Origin: Paenibacillus_E oryzisoli_A
GTDB lineage: Bacteria > Bacillota > Bacilli > Paenibacillales > NBRC-103111
Assembly: GCF_050467285.1 (NCBI RefSeq)
Contig: NZ_JBCMUN010000006.1
Coordinates: 496,001 to 560,000, forward strand
DNA length: 64,000 nt
Direction of reading: 5' to 3'
Shown here: piece after piece, positions 1 to 8,148 of the stretch
Layout: each line of letters opens with the position of its first letter
Numbering within the stretch: position 1 is the first letter of the stretch
Translations under genes and position numbers: made by a program
The notes under the pieces: generated by a model
The model's database searches: none
Seen by the model: only the letters and a program-made list of their open reading frames with translations
Told to the model about the DNA's origin: nothing

Positions 1-789
1 ATGTAATTCGTCTTTTATGCGCGCTGTCTCAAGAATCATTTCCCATGGATTAAATTCCTGTTGCTGTGTTTCTGACGGAATCTGGTGGTCATGAAGCTGA
101 AACAACTCTGCTGCGGAGATCGGAGCATCGTCGGCAACATTGTAGATTCGGCCATCTATACCTAGTGTGGAAGCAGCGAGCATTAGGGCCTGATTTACAT
201 CCGCATGGTGTACCATATGGAGTTGTTTGGCAGGATTCCATTTTTGCATGAACGGTAGAAATTCCCTGACATGGGGATCTTGCTCACCATAGACAAAAGC
301 GAGCCGCAAAATGCGCAGTCCTAATCCCTGTTCTCGATGAAGCCGCAACAGCGCGTCTTCAGCAGCAACTTTGGTTTGAGGGTAAGGGGAGATCGGCTTC
401 AATTCGTCATCTTCACGGCTAGGTCTTGAATGATTCGGGGAACCGTAAACCATACTGGTGCTGGAAAATACAAACCTTGGCACATCCGCCTTCAAGGCTG
501 CGCGAGCTAAAGTTATACTGGCATCGACGTTTGACATCCTAGCAGTGTTCTCGTCTACACCGCGGAACTGCGCAGCCAAGTGTATCACAACATCTGTGCC
601 CCAGAGAGCGTCAGTCCAATTATCCGTATGCAAAAGATCGCCTTCATAAACTTCAGCTCCTTGCCGGCGAAACCAATCCGCCTTTGCAGCATCCCGAACT
701 AAAAGTTTGACGTGATGACCACGCTGCAGCAATCGCGGAACAACGCGGCTTCCTATTTTACCTGTTGCTCCTGTTAGGAAAACATTCAT
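1..789 (-). CDS. NAD-dependent epimerase/dehydratase (extended SDR), C-terminus beyond window
   Basis: The minus strand is open from ATG at 789 to the window edge (263 codons), so the C-terminus is missing. The N-terminus has the Rossmann glycine motif GATGKIG at residues 7-13. The catalytic tyrosine and lysine are seen in YPQTK (Tyr136, Lys140), with the serine in SSTSMVYG near residue 110. This is the layout of an extended short-chain dehydrogenase such as a UDP-sugar epimerase; the substrate cannot be read from the sequence. A good Shine-Dalgarno (GGAGGT) lies just upstream. It is divergent from an MmyB-type regulator at 908, an arrangement in which the regulator often controls the neighbouring oxidoreductase. 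Family assignment is secure, function is not. Confidence 0.85.
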   Translation of the reverse strand, partial: MNVFLTGATGKIGSRVVPRLLQRGHHVKLLVRDAAKADWFRRQGAEVYEGDLLHTDNWTDALWGTDVVIHLAAQFRGVDENTARMSNVDASITLARAALKADVPRFVFSSTSMVYGSPNHSRPSREDDELKPISPYPQTKVAAEDALLRLHREQGLGLRILRLAFVYGEQDPHVREFLPFMQKWNPAKQLHMVHHADVNQALMLAASTLGIDGRIYNVADDAPISAAELFQLHDHQIPSETQQQEFNPWEMILETARIKDELH

Positions 790-907
790 TTTTCAAAACC
801 TCCTGAGTTTTTCAAATGCTATATTGGCAGTATGACATAATGTGCGGGTAGCTTCCTTCCTGTGTTTATCGTATGATTGGTAGTGTTAGGATAAGGAGGA
901 GTGGTCA

Positions 908-1750
908 ATGGAAGTGATCGCTACTGGAATCTCGTTAAGCGAATTTTTGCGTTCGCGTCGAGAGCGTCTAAATCCGGAAGAAGTGGGGCTACCATCTTAC
1001 GGACGACGTCGGACTCCAGGGCTTCGAAGGGAAGAAGTGGCTCAGCTTGCCCATATTGGAACGTCCTGGTATACCTCTTTGGAACAAGGCAGAAGTATCA
1101 ATCCTTCAGAGGATGTACTAAATAACATAGCAAAAGCGCTGCGATTGACTGAGGATGAACGTCAACATCTTCATCTTCTGGCAAGGCCGATAATTCAGGC
1201 AAAAGTAGAAGAACAAGAACTGAATGTTGGCTTGGAGCGAACGGTAAGGGCTCTTGAACCGAATCCTGCATTCATAATTGGAAGGAGTTGGGACTTGTTA
1301 TTATGGAACCAGGCAGCCGAGATAGTGTTTCGATTGCCGGTATTCTCAAATAATATGCAGCAAAGGCCCAATTGGTTGAGACGGTTTTTGATGGACTCGT
1401 CACTTAAATCCCACAACAACGATTGGGAATCCAAAGCGCAGGTAATGATTGCGCGCTTTCGTGCTGATTACGCACACTTCCCTAATGATGATAGGTATAA
1501 GAAGCTTATTGAAGAATTTATGCAGAATAGCGAGCTGTTCCGCGAGATATGGCCGAGACATGACGTTCAGGTCGTTACAGATTGCCACAAACAGTGGTAC
1601 GACCCTCGTATTGGAGAGATGGAGTTCGAACAAGTGACCTTGCAGCCGCCGACTGATCCGGAGCTGAAGGTCATCATTTTTACTGCTTCAGCGGATACGG
1701 CTGGGCGTTTGGAAAGTTTACTGCGCACTCGGGACCACGAAAGTTACTAA
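908..1750 (+). CDS. MmyB-type helix-turn-helix transcriptional regulator
   Basis: A 280-residue protein. Residues about 12-85 form an XRE-type HTH with the typical RRRTPGLRREEVA and SWYTSLEQGR motifs. The rest matches the PAS-like MmyB ligand-binding domain, including WDLLLWNQAAE near residue 130. MmyB-family regulators bind fatty-acid-like ligands in the one structurally studied case and often sit divergent to the oxidoreductase gene they control, as here. ATG 908 is preceded by AAGGAGGA at a good spacing. Length is normal for the family. Confidence 0.9.
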   Translation: MEVIATGISLSEFLRSRRERLNPEEVGLPSYGRRRTPGLRREEVAQLAHIGTSWYTSLEQGRSINPSEDVLNNIAKALRLTEDERQHLHLLARPIIQAKVEEQELNVGLERTVRALEPNPAFIIGRSWDLLLWNQAAEIVFRLPVFSNNMQQRPNWLRRFLMDSSLKSHNNDWESKAQVMIARFRADYAHFPNDDRYKKLIEEFMQNSELFREIWPRHDVQVVTDCHKQWYDPRIGEMEFEQVTLQPPTDPELKVIIFTASADTAGRLESLLRTRDHESY

Positions 1751-1838
1751 AAAACCAGTCTTCACCAGAGGCTTTAGTTTTATTTGATGGCTGTTAGCCT
1801 TTTTGCAGAAGGCTTGTGGATTTGGCGGTTAATTTACC

Positions 1839-2075
1839 TTGCTTCGTGTTCACAACGTCAAAAAATTCGACAATACCGGAGAAGAACTCGAGGATTTAAT
1901 CTCGATCGGGACCATCGGTCTGATCAAAGCGATTGAATCGTTCTCCCCGAACAAAGGGACCAAGCTCGCGACGTTCGCGGCGCGCTGTATCGAGAACGAG
2001 ATCTTGATGCATCTGCGTTCTCTGGAGGAGACGCGCCGCAGCTATATGTCGCGGATCGAGAAGCGGGCGCTGATG
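1839..2075 (+). pseudogene. sigK: Remnant of sporulation sigma factor SigK with internal deletion
   Basis: The reading frame gives VKKFDNTGEELEDLISIG and then a nearly canonical sigma region 2 (GLIKAIESFSPNKGTKLATF, ARCIENEILMHLRSL). After about 65 codons it jumps to SYMSRIEKRALM, which matches the extreme C-terminal region 4 of SigK. The roughly 110 residues normally between them are gone, and the N-terminus ahead of VKKF is also degenerate. The frame then runs on into the downstream AraC gene. The protein cannot act as a sigma factor. A hairpin at 2104-2155, probably the old sigK terminator, follows. A second copy of part of region 2 lies at 19596-19666. Confidence 0.8.
1921..1991 (+). repeat. 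Direct repeat copy A (sigK region 2 fragment)
   Basis: This 71-bp stretch matches 19596-19666 in the same orientation with a single difference (G at 1931 versus A at 19606). It codes for sigma region 2. The two copies flank the catabolic island between 2.1 and 19.5 kb. Confidence 0.9.
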
Positions 2076-2103
2076 AATCAAAGAAAAATCAAAGGAAAAA
2101 AAC

Positions 2104-2155
2104 AGAAGGTCAGCAAAGCAGGTTATTTCCTGTTTAGGCGGACCTTCTTTCATTT
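2104..2155 (+). terminator. Rho-independent terminator-like hairpin after sigK remnant
   Basis: AGAAGGTC (2104-2111) pairs with GACCTTCT (2141-2148), with an inner GCAGG/CCTGT stem, and is followed by a T-rich tail. It follows the SigK remnant and lies just beyond the 3' end of the leftward AraC gene, so it may serve both strands. Confidence 0.6.
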
Positions 2156-2182
2156 TAAACACAATCAAGTGTCCTTGGTTCC

Positions 2183-3103
2183 TTATTTATGCCGCTCAAA
2201 ATCAAGTGATGAGGTGACCGACGGGTCGATCTGCAGCTTAAATTGTGTTGGAGACATTAAGGCATAGCGCCGGAACATTTTGGAAAGGTAAAATTCATTT
2301 TTGAAGCCAACGGCCATCGCGATTTCTCTAAGGGATAAATGGGTCTCCTTAATAAATCTTTTTGCTTGTCTGATTCGGATATCGTTTAACTTCTCAATTA
2401 ATGTAAGTCCTGTTTCCCGTTTATACATTCTCGATAGGTTGCGATAACTCACATGTAAAGCATTGGCAACATCATGTACCTTAAATTCTGTGGCAAAATA
2501 TTTTTCCAAGTAAAGGTCTGCTTGTTGAATAAGAAGGGAATTCACATTATGTTTCAATTCGACTGTTTGGTGTTGCTCAGGACGCCAGGATTCGTAGATA
2601 TTGCTAAGCCAGTGGAGCAGGGTTGCTTGAATGGTTGACACACTCATTTTTTGATGTAGCTTCAGCAGCGGAAAGTTGATCTCTGCCTCAACAGCAATGG
2701 GTCTAGGCTGTGAAAAGCATCGAATCCATTCTTTACCGAAGCAGGTGGCTGCAGTGCTGGAATTAACTTCAAGCAGTTGAAGCTGCCAGCGTAAGCAGAA
2801 GCCATCCTCTACTTCCTTTGTCTCATGATAATGACCATGTATTTGGCCAGGGGGAATTAAGTAGGATTGACCTGCTGTAATACGAAAGGGGACACCGCTT
2901 AATGTTGTTATCGTGCTGCCCTTCATGACGTAATTAAACTCAAACCAAGGGTGCCGATGTTCTTCACAAGTCCAATCCGGTTCATGATAGGCGGGTAGTG
3001 CATCTAGAAGCACAAAGGATATATCGTTAAAGACAATAGGCTGCATGATGCATTTTTGCAGAGCATGCAGCTGATCTGTGTAGCTTTCAATGTGAATAGT
3101 CAT
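2183..3103 (-). CDS. AraC-family regulator with N-terminal cupin domain
   Basis: A 306-residue protein. The N-terminal half looks like a cupin sugar-sensing domain (HRHPWFEFNYVMKG near residue 50, SYLIPPGQIHGHYH near 85). The C-terminal 100 residues form the double HTH of the AraC family (VHDVANALHVSYRNLSRMYK and LREIAMAVGFKNEFYLSKMF). It lies 78 bp downstream of the alpha-mannosidase on the same strand, so the two are probably co-transcribed and the regulator likely controls this operon or the island. Its last codons overlap the old sigK open frame on the other strand, which fits insertion next to the relic. Confidence 0.88.
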   Translation of the reverse strand: MTIHIESYTDQLHALQKCIMQPIVFNDISFVLLDALPAYHEPDWTCEEHRHPWFEFNYVMKGSTITTLSGVPFRITAGQSYLIPPGQIHGHYHETKEVEDGFCLRWQLQLLEVNSSTAATCFGKEWIRCFSQPRPIAVEAEINFPLLKLHQKMSVSTIQATLLHWLSNIYESWRPEQHQTVELKHNVNSLLIQQADLYLEKYFATEFKVHDVANALHVSYRNLSRMYKRETGLTLIEKLNDIRIRQAKRFIKETHLSLREIAMAVGFKNEFYLSKMFRRYALMSPTQFKLQIDPSVTSSLDFERHK

Positions 3104-3181
3104 AGGGAAAGGGGACTCCTTGCGGGATCTGGTTTATCTTTCTATTGTACCGCACTCCGACAAAGGAAGAATACCTGTTGA

Positions 3182-5671
3182 CTACATTTCTAATAAATTT
3201 AGTTCCCTAACCGGTTGAGTCACATCATCAGTGATCAGGAAGGTGACAATCTCGCATTTCCCAAAGGTGGCTGTCCATCTGCGGTTGAGGAAAGGGATTT
3301 CAATTGTTGTATTCGTCTTGAAGCCTGAGGACTCATAGCAGCGCAGCACATAGCCATTTCCATCCTCCGCTTTTTTGAATACGGTAGCAATAATGCCATC
3401 GTTGGCAATGTGAATCCCTTCCATTTTTTGCGGCAGAGCACCCTGATGGTACGTTTCGATGATGGTGATTGGCGGTACATTGAGCTCATAGGCCTTCTTC
3501 ACGATTTGTGCTTCTTGCCATGTGCCTTCATGAGGCACCATCGTGTACTTGAACTCCTGAATCCCTTGATCCATATATTCACATAAATCATCTCGCGAAC
3601 CATGGTGGTAGCCAAAGTGGTCGGCAAAAATGGCCCCGCGTGCGACGGTCATACGAAGGATATGTCCGTTGACATCATAGGCATATTTACTGTCGTTGAG
3701 CAGTGCAAATCCGTATTTCGGTTTATCCCCATCAACATTCGCTTCGCTGATATCTACCCACTGCTGACCAGGCTTTTCCTCTCCATCTCCGGGTCTGACC
3801 ATGTATCCATATGGGATTTCATACGTTGCCTCAGGCTGCTCCGTGTTGATTGGAAATGCGAGTTTAAGCATTTTATGCTTTTCCCGCCAGTCAAGCTGCA
3901 CCTTGACTTCAAGATCAGCACGGTCGTGATACAGGAAGAAGTCTTGCTGCAGCACGGACTGATTATATCGGCTGGTGATCCGTATTCCGGTCCGCAGCGG
4001 GCCCTGCTCCAGAATTCGAAACTTCGCGTCGGTGAACTGACCGATCAGGTTTGGAAACGCTCGGAGTTCATGGCTCCAGGTATCTGAATCGTACTCGTCG
4101 ATAATTTGAGCGACAGCCCCTTTGCCGTTGAAGATATCGCGTTCAAGACGTTTGTCCCAAAGTTTGACGATACTGCCGTTATGGGGATCAAATTCAACAC
4201 GGATAAAGTCGTTTTCCAAAAGAGTAGAGCTGACGGCAAGTGCAGCAGTCGGCAGCGCTTTTTCTTGGGTTTTCTTTTTCGAAATCCAGTAAACGCGATA
4301 ACCCATTGCCGGGATTCGGCCGATGAACATGCTCCCCCACTTGTCATTTCTTCCGTTTGTACGCGAAGCGCGGATCGTTTGACTTACGATAGGCTGCTGA
4401 GTTTCATCCGTTATGCTTGTGAGCTCTGTCGTAAGATAAATCGGAGCATTTACTTCCCATGACAAGGGATTAAAGACAACTAGCGGGATGCCTAGATCCG
4501 CCTGCTCCCATAACATCCAATCGTTTTCCTTGCTTAATGACTTGACTTCGGGCAGCATCGTATCAATGGACCACGAGATTTTCTGCAGCGCAGCATTAAG
4601 CGCGACAGCTGAGATATTCAGTGCTTCGCCATAGGACTCACGGGAGTCCTCGTAAGCTTCTTTAATGCTGCAGCCGCCCATGATATCATGGAACTGGTTG
4701 AACATGACGAGCTGCCAGGCGTGTTGAAGCTTTTCCTGCGGGTACGGAAGTGCAAGGAGATGGTGGGTTAACGCTGAGAATTTTTCAGCTGTTAACAAAC
4801 GATGCTCTGCCTTGCGGTTATAAGCTTTCGTTTCCGAATGGGCGGAATAACAGCCAATGGCGTGCAGCTGCAGATCCTCTTTTAGCGTAGGGATATCCAA
4901 ATTCTGCTGTTCTACATCAGTAAAGAATGCGTTCGGCGAACTGAAGACGAGGCTGTCCTCGCCATACTTCTCCTGGAGCTCTCCCAATTTATGAAGTGCC
5001 GCAATGGTTGGTCCGCCTCCATGGTTGCCAACGCCATAGAAAGACATCACGGGATTCCCTTCATTCTCGGCTAATGCCATATGTTTGAGGATACGTTCTT
5101 CCATTCGCGCAGGTCCTTGGTCTGTGTAGCCGGTTGGCAAACGGAACGTCATCACGCGAGTGCCATCCTCGCTTTCCCACCAGAAGAGACTATTCTCGAG
5201 ATCTTTCTCTTTGATATTCGGACGTTGAAACACATAGTAATCAAGCCCGCTTTTTTTCAAAATTTGCGGCAGCATGCCATGATGGCCGAAAGAATCGACA
5301 TTATAGCCAACATTGGCCATGACGCCGAATTTTTTAAGAAAGTATCTTTGACTATACAGGCCTTGTCTGGCAAACGATTCTCCAGAAGGCAGATTGCAAT
5401 CCGGTTGAATCCACCAGCCCCCGACAATGACCCATCTTCCTTCAGCAACGCGCTGCTGGATTTCTGCAAACATTTCTGGCGTATTTTCCTCAATCCACTG
5501 ATAATAGGCTGCGCAAGCACAGGTGAAGATAAAATCTGGAAATTCCTTGATTCGATCAAGGGCAGACCGGAAGGTTGCCTTAATTTCAGCATAACCTTCC
5601 TGCCATTGCCATAGCCACACAGGGTCCAAATGAGCATTTCCGATAAGGTGTAATTGCGTTTTCTTTTCCAT
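3182..5671 (-). CDS. GH38 alpha-mannosidase
   Basis: An 829-residue glycosidase without signal peptide, so cytoplasmic. The N-terminal catalytic domain has the zinc ligands His14 and Asp16 (GNAHLDPVW) and the nucleophile Asp126 (GYNVDSFGHHG). The middle three-helix bundle holds FNQFHDIMGGCS, and the C-terminal half is the GH38 beta domain. GH38 enzymes release alpha-mannose from oligosaccharides, and some bacterial members act on mannosylglycerate. ATG 5671 has an AGGGAA ribosome site. It is divergent from a D-2-hydroxyacid dehydrogenase across a cre-containing region, and the AraC gene follows it. Confidence 0.93.
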   Translation of the reverse strand: MEKKTQLHLIGNAHLDPVWLWQWQEGYAEIKATFRSALDRIKEFPDFIFTCACAAYYQWIEENTPEMFAEIQQRVAEGRWVIVGGWWIQPDCNLPSGESFARQGLYSQRYFLKKFGVMANVGYNVDSFGHHGMLPQILKKSGLDYYVFQRPNIKEKDLENSLFWWESEDGTRVMTFRLPTGYTDQGPARMEERILKHMALAENEGNPVMSFYGVGNHGGGPTIAALHKLGELQEKYGEDSLVFSSPNAFFTDVEQQNLDIPTLKEDLQLHAIGCYSAHSETKAYNRKAEHRLLTAEKFSALTHHLLALPYPQEKLQHAWQLVMFNQFHDIMGGCSIKEAYEDSRESYGEALNISAVALNAALQKISWSIDTMLPEVKSLSKENDWMLWEQADLGIPLVVFNPLSWEVNAPIYLTTELTSITDETQQPIVSQTIRASRTNGRNDKWGSMFIGRIPAMGYRVYWISKKKTQEKALPTAALAVSSTLLENDFIRVEFDPHNGSIVKLWDKRLERDIFNGKGAVAQIIDEYDSDTWSHELRAFPNLIGQFTDAKFRILEQGPLRTGIRITSRYNQSVLQQDFFLYHDRADLEVKVQLDWREKHKMLKLAFPINTEQPEATYEIPYGYMVRPGDGEEKPGQQWVDISEANVDGDKPKYGFALLNDSKYAYDVNGHILRMTVARGAIFADHFGYHHGSRDDLCEYMDQGIQEFKYTMVPHEGTWQEAQIVKKAYELNVPPITIIETYHQGALPQKMEGIHIANDGIIATVFKKAEDGNGYVLRCYESSGFKTNTTIEIPFLNRRWTATFGKCEIVTFLITDDVTQPVRELNLLEM

Positions 5672-5974
5672 TTATTTTCCCTACTCTCTTCAATTTGTAG
5701 CGCACCTTTTTCATTTTCAATGTAACGGATTTTGAGATAGATAAGAATGTGAAATAATGACTTCCGTTTATAATATTAGGCCAACTATTTTTGTGTGGAT
5801 TCTCCAGCAACCCGCCAACTGGTTAAATATCGGTAATATCCCTGCTCTAATCCTATCTATTCTCTGTATTTTGAGTGTATTGTAAGCGCACACATGGCTA
5901 TTGACAAAGCTTTGGGCAAGAAATAGACTTTGTCATGACGTTTCTAAAAAAGACAGCTTGAAAGGGTGGGGAAA
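5672..5974. other. Divergent intergenic region between mannosidase and dehydrogenase
   Basis: This 303-bp non-coding stretch separates two divergent genes and must hold both promoters. A cre box is listed separately. On the minus strand near 5706-5720 there is a GAAAATGAAA element resembling the repeated element of the 7.0 and 10.5 kb blocks. No RNA gene or coding frame was recognised. Confidence 0.5.
5880..5894. promoter_or_regulatory. cre site (CcpA binding)
   Basis: TTGTAAGCGCACACA fits the cre consensus WTGNAANCGNWNNCW at every fixed position. It lies between the divergent mannosidase and dehydrogenase genes, so carbon catabolite control of one or both is likely. Confidence 0.7.
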
Positions 5975-6934
5975 GTGAAAATTGTCATATTAGATGGACA
6001 TACCTTGAATCCAGGAGACTTAAGCTGGGAGGAGCTACAGGCTATGGGGGAGGTTACGGTGTATGAACGAACGCCCCCAGAATTAATCGTGGAACGGTCA
6101 AAAGGTGCAGACGTCCTGTTCACGAATAAAACGCCGCTTTCAGCAGATACGATTGGTAAGCTTTCTGATCTTCGTTATATCGGTGTACTGGCAACAGGGT
6201 ACAATGTCGTCGATATTCAGGCCGCATCCTTCAGGAACATTCCTGTGACAAATGTTCCGACTTACGGAACATCCTCGGTCGCTCAATTTGTACTTGCGCT
6301 GCTCTTGGAATTATGCCATCATATCGGACTGCATAATGAGGCAGTGCACAGTGGTGAATGGAGCCGCAGCGGCGATTTCTGCTTTAGCCTGAAGCCGTTA
6401 ATAGAGCTCCATGGCAAGAAGATCGGCATCATCGGCTATGGCAGAATTGGCCAAGAGGTGGCAAAAGTATGCAGGGCTCTTGGCATGGAAGTGCTGGCCA
6501 GTACAAGCGGCCGCAATCCCCACCCTGATGGGGCGGACACCCGGTTCGTTCCGTTGGATGAGCTGCTTGCCAATTCCGATGTCGTATCCTTGCACTGCCC
6601 GCTGCTTCCGGATACGCAGGGGTTAATGAATCGAGCAAGGCTATCCCTAATGAAACCGACAGCGCTACTGCTTAATACTTCCCGAGGCGCGTTAGTCGTG
6701 GAGCAGGATTTGGCTGATGCCTTAAATGCCAACACCATTGGCGGCGCAGGGCTTGATGTGCTCAGCATAGAACCGCCAAGGGCAGATTGTCCGCTGCTCC
6801 GTGCACGGAATTGTATCATTACGCCGCACATAGCATGGGCAACGAAAGAAGCCCGCAGCCGGCTTATGGCTACAGCCGCGGACAACCTAAGAGCTTATTT
6901 AAAGGGAAGTCCTATTCATGTAGTCAATCATTGA
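5975..6934 (+). CDS. D-2-hydroxyacid dehydrogenase (D-glycerate dehydrogenase/hydroxypyruvate reductase-like)
   Basis: A protein of about 319 residues in the D-isomer 2-hydroxyacid dehydrogenase family. The nucleotide fold shows GIIGYGRIGQEVA. The catalytic Arg-Glu-His set is seen as NTSRGALV, SIEPPRADCP and PHIAWATKEA. I chose GTG 5975 because AAAGGGTGGGG sits just upstream; an in-frame GTG at 5966 would overlap that site. The best guess is interconversion of hydroxypyruvate or glyoxylate with D-glycerate or glycolate, but other 2-keto acids are possible. The neighbouring GH38 enzyme and cre box suggest a role in sugar or sugar-acid catabolism. Confidence 0.88.
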   Translation: MKIVILDGHTLNPGDLSWEELQAMGEVTVYERTPPELIVERSKGADVLFTNKTPLSADTIGKLSDLRYIGVLATGYNVVDIQAASFRNIPVTNVPTYGTSSVAQFVLALLLELCHHIGLHNEAVHSGEWSRSGDFCFSLKPLIELHGKKIGIIGYGRIGQEVAKVCRALGMEVLASTSGRNPHPDGADTRFVPLDELLANSDVVSLHCPLLPDTQGLMNRARLSLMKPTALLLNTSRGALVVEQDLADALNANTIGGAGLDVLSIEPPRADCPLLRARNCIITPHIAWATKEARSRLMATAADNLRAYLKGSPIHVVNH

Positions 6935-6956
6935 ACTTAATGCATGACAATGTAAA

Positions 6957-7005
6957 AGAGCGATTACACGCCCATTAGAGGCGGAATGTAATCGCTTTCT
7001 TTTGT
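6957..7005 (+). terminator. Rho-independent terminator after dehydrogenase
   Basis: AGCGATTACA (6959-6968) pairs with TGTAATCGCT (6987-6996), followed by TTCTTTTG. It ends the single-gene dehydrogenase transcript. Confidence 0.75.
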
Positions 7006-7020
7006 AATGGAACGAGTTCA

Positions 7021-7126
7021 AAATGATACAAGGTAGAAAAATGAAACAATCGTATGACATGAGCAAAAATGAAACGGAAAACGTGAAAGTGGGTGTTATT
7101 TTTGCGCTATGGAAGTGATATATTTT
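7021..7126 (+). promoter_or_regulatory. Regulatory block, copy 1 (upstream of lyase gene)
   Basis: This block recurs at 10525-10629. Shared landmarks in order are AAATGATACAAGG, AAAAATGAAAC (7037 and again 7065), GAAAGTGGGTGTTA and GGAAGTGATATATTTTG. The two AAAAATGAAAC elements, 28 bp apart, look like tandem half-sites for an AraC-type activator. The TATATT at 7119-7124 is a likely -10 box, with only a weak -35, as expected for an activated promoter. Confidence 0.7.
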
Positions 7127-7167
7127 GAAAATGTTATCTCAATAGAAGGAAACTGGAGGTAAAAGCG

Positions 7168-8091
7168 ATGGGGAAAACGATTAGGAATGGTGTCTGGAGC
7201 ACGATGATTACGCCTTTCAACGAAAAGAATGAAATTGATTATCCTGCATTAGGGGAATTGGTGGACTGGTATATCGCTCATGGTGTAGAGGGGCTTTTTG
7301 CCGTTTGTTTATCAAGTGAAATGTTCAATCTGTCGCGGCAGGAAAGAAGTGAATTGACCCAATTTATTGTAGGTAAAGCGTCAGGCCGGGTTCCAGTTAT
7401 TGCATCGGGGCACGTTTCGGATTCAATTGAAGAGCAGGTAGAGGATATACTTGCAATCGCTGCAGCTGGAGCGGATGCCGTCGTCCTGGTTACGAATCGG
7501 TTAGCCCGGGAAGATGAGTCTGATCATGTTTGGAGAGCGAATCTGGAACGCTTGCTCGAGAAGCTGCCTGCAGACCTATCGCTCGGTTTCTATGAATGCC
7601 CTTATCCATATAAAAGGGAGCTTTCGCCAGCGTTGCTGGAATGGTGCGCAGCGACCGAACGTTTTCTGTTTCTGAAAGACACCAGCTGTTCGCTTCCGCT
7701 AATTAAGGCCAAGTTGAAAGCCGTAGAAGGAAGTGTTCTAAAAATATTTAATGCGAATGCAACAACGCTGCTTGATTCGTTAAAGGCTGGAGCTGCAGGC
7801 TTCAGCGGGATCATGGCTAACTTTCATCCAGAACTTTACGTCTGGCTATGCCGTAATTGGCATACCCAGCCTGAAGAAGCACTGAGGTTGATGAACTTTA
7901 TCGGAATGGCCTCTGCGCATGAAGGACAGCCTTATCCCATTAACGCCAAATACTTCATTAGCCTGGATGGTGTGGGGATTGGACTCCACTCGCGCTCTCG
8001 GAAGTTGGAGGACCTCAACGAGACCGGAAAGCAAATGGTCGAGCAGTTGTATGCCGTGTCCAAAGAATACGCCGAACAGTACAAATTGTAG
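7168..8091 (+). CDS. DHDPS/NanA-family lyase or aldolase
   Basis: A 307-residue TIM-barrel protein of the dihydrodipicolinate synthase / N-acetylneuraminate lyase superfamily. The Schiff-base lysine is Lys170 (FLFLKDTSC) and the conserved tyrosine is in FYECPYPYKR near residue 145. The usual GTTGE loop reads CLSSEM, so it is unlikely to be a true DapA. These enzymes join or split pyruvate and an aldehyde, so cleavage of a 2-keto-3-deoxy sugar acid or sialic-type acid is likely. ATG 7168 follows GGAGGTAAAAGCG. It begins a probable operon running to 16504, with an internal promoter at 10.5 kb. Confidence 0.87.
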   Translation: MGKTIRNGVWSTMITPFNEKNEIDYPALGELVDWYIAHGVEGLFAVCLSSEMFNLSRQERSELTQFIVGKASGRVPVIASGHVSDSIEEQVEDILAIAAAGADAVVLVTNRLAREDESDHVWRANLERLLEKLPADLSLGFYECPYPYKRELSPALLEWCAATERFLFLKDTSCSLPLIKAKLKAVEGSVLKIFNANATTLLDSLKAGAAGFSGIMANFHPELYVWLCRNWHTQPEEALRLMNFIGMASAHEGQPYPINAKYFISLDGVGIGLHSRSRKLEDLNETGKQMVEQLYAVSKEYAEQYKL

Positions 8092-8148
8092 TTTTGTGAA
8101 TGGAGAATTACGAGTTGTTACAACACACATGAACGGAGTTGTCCCCAG

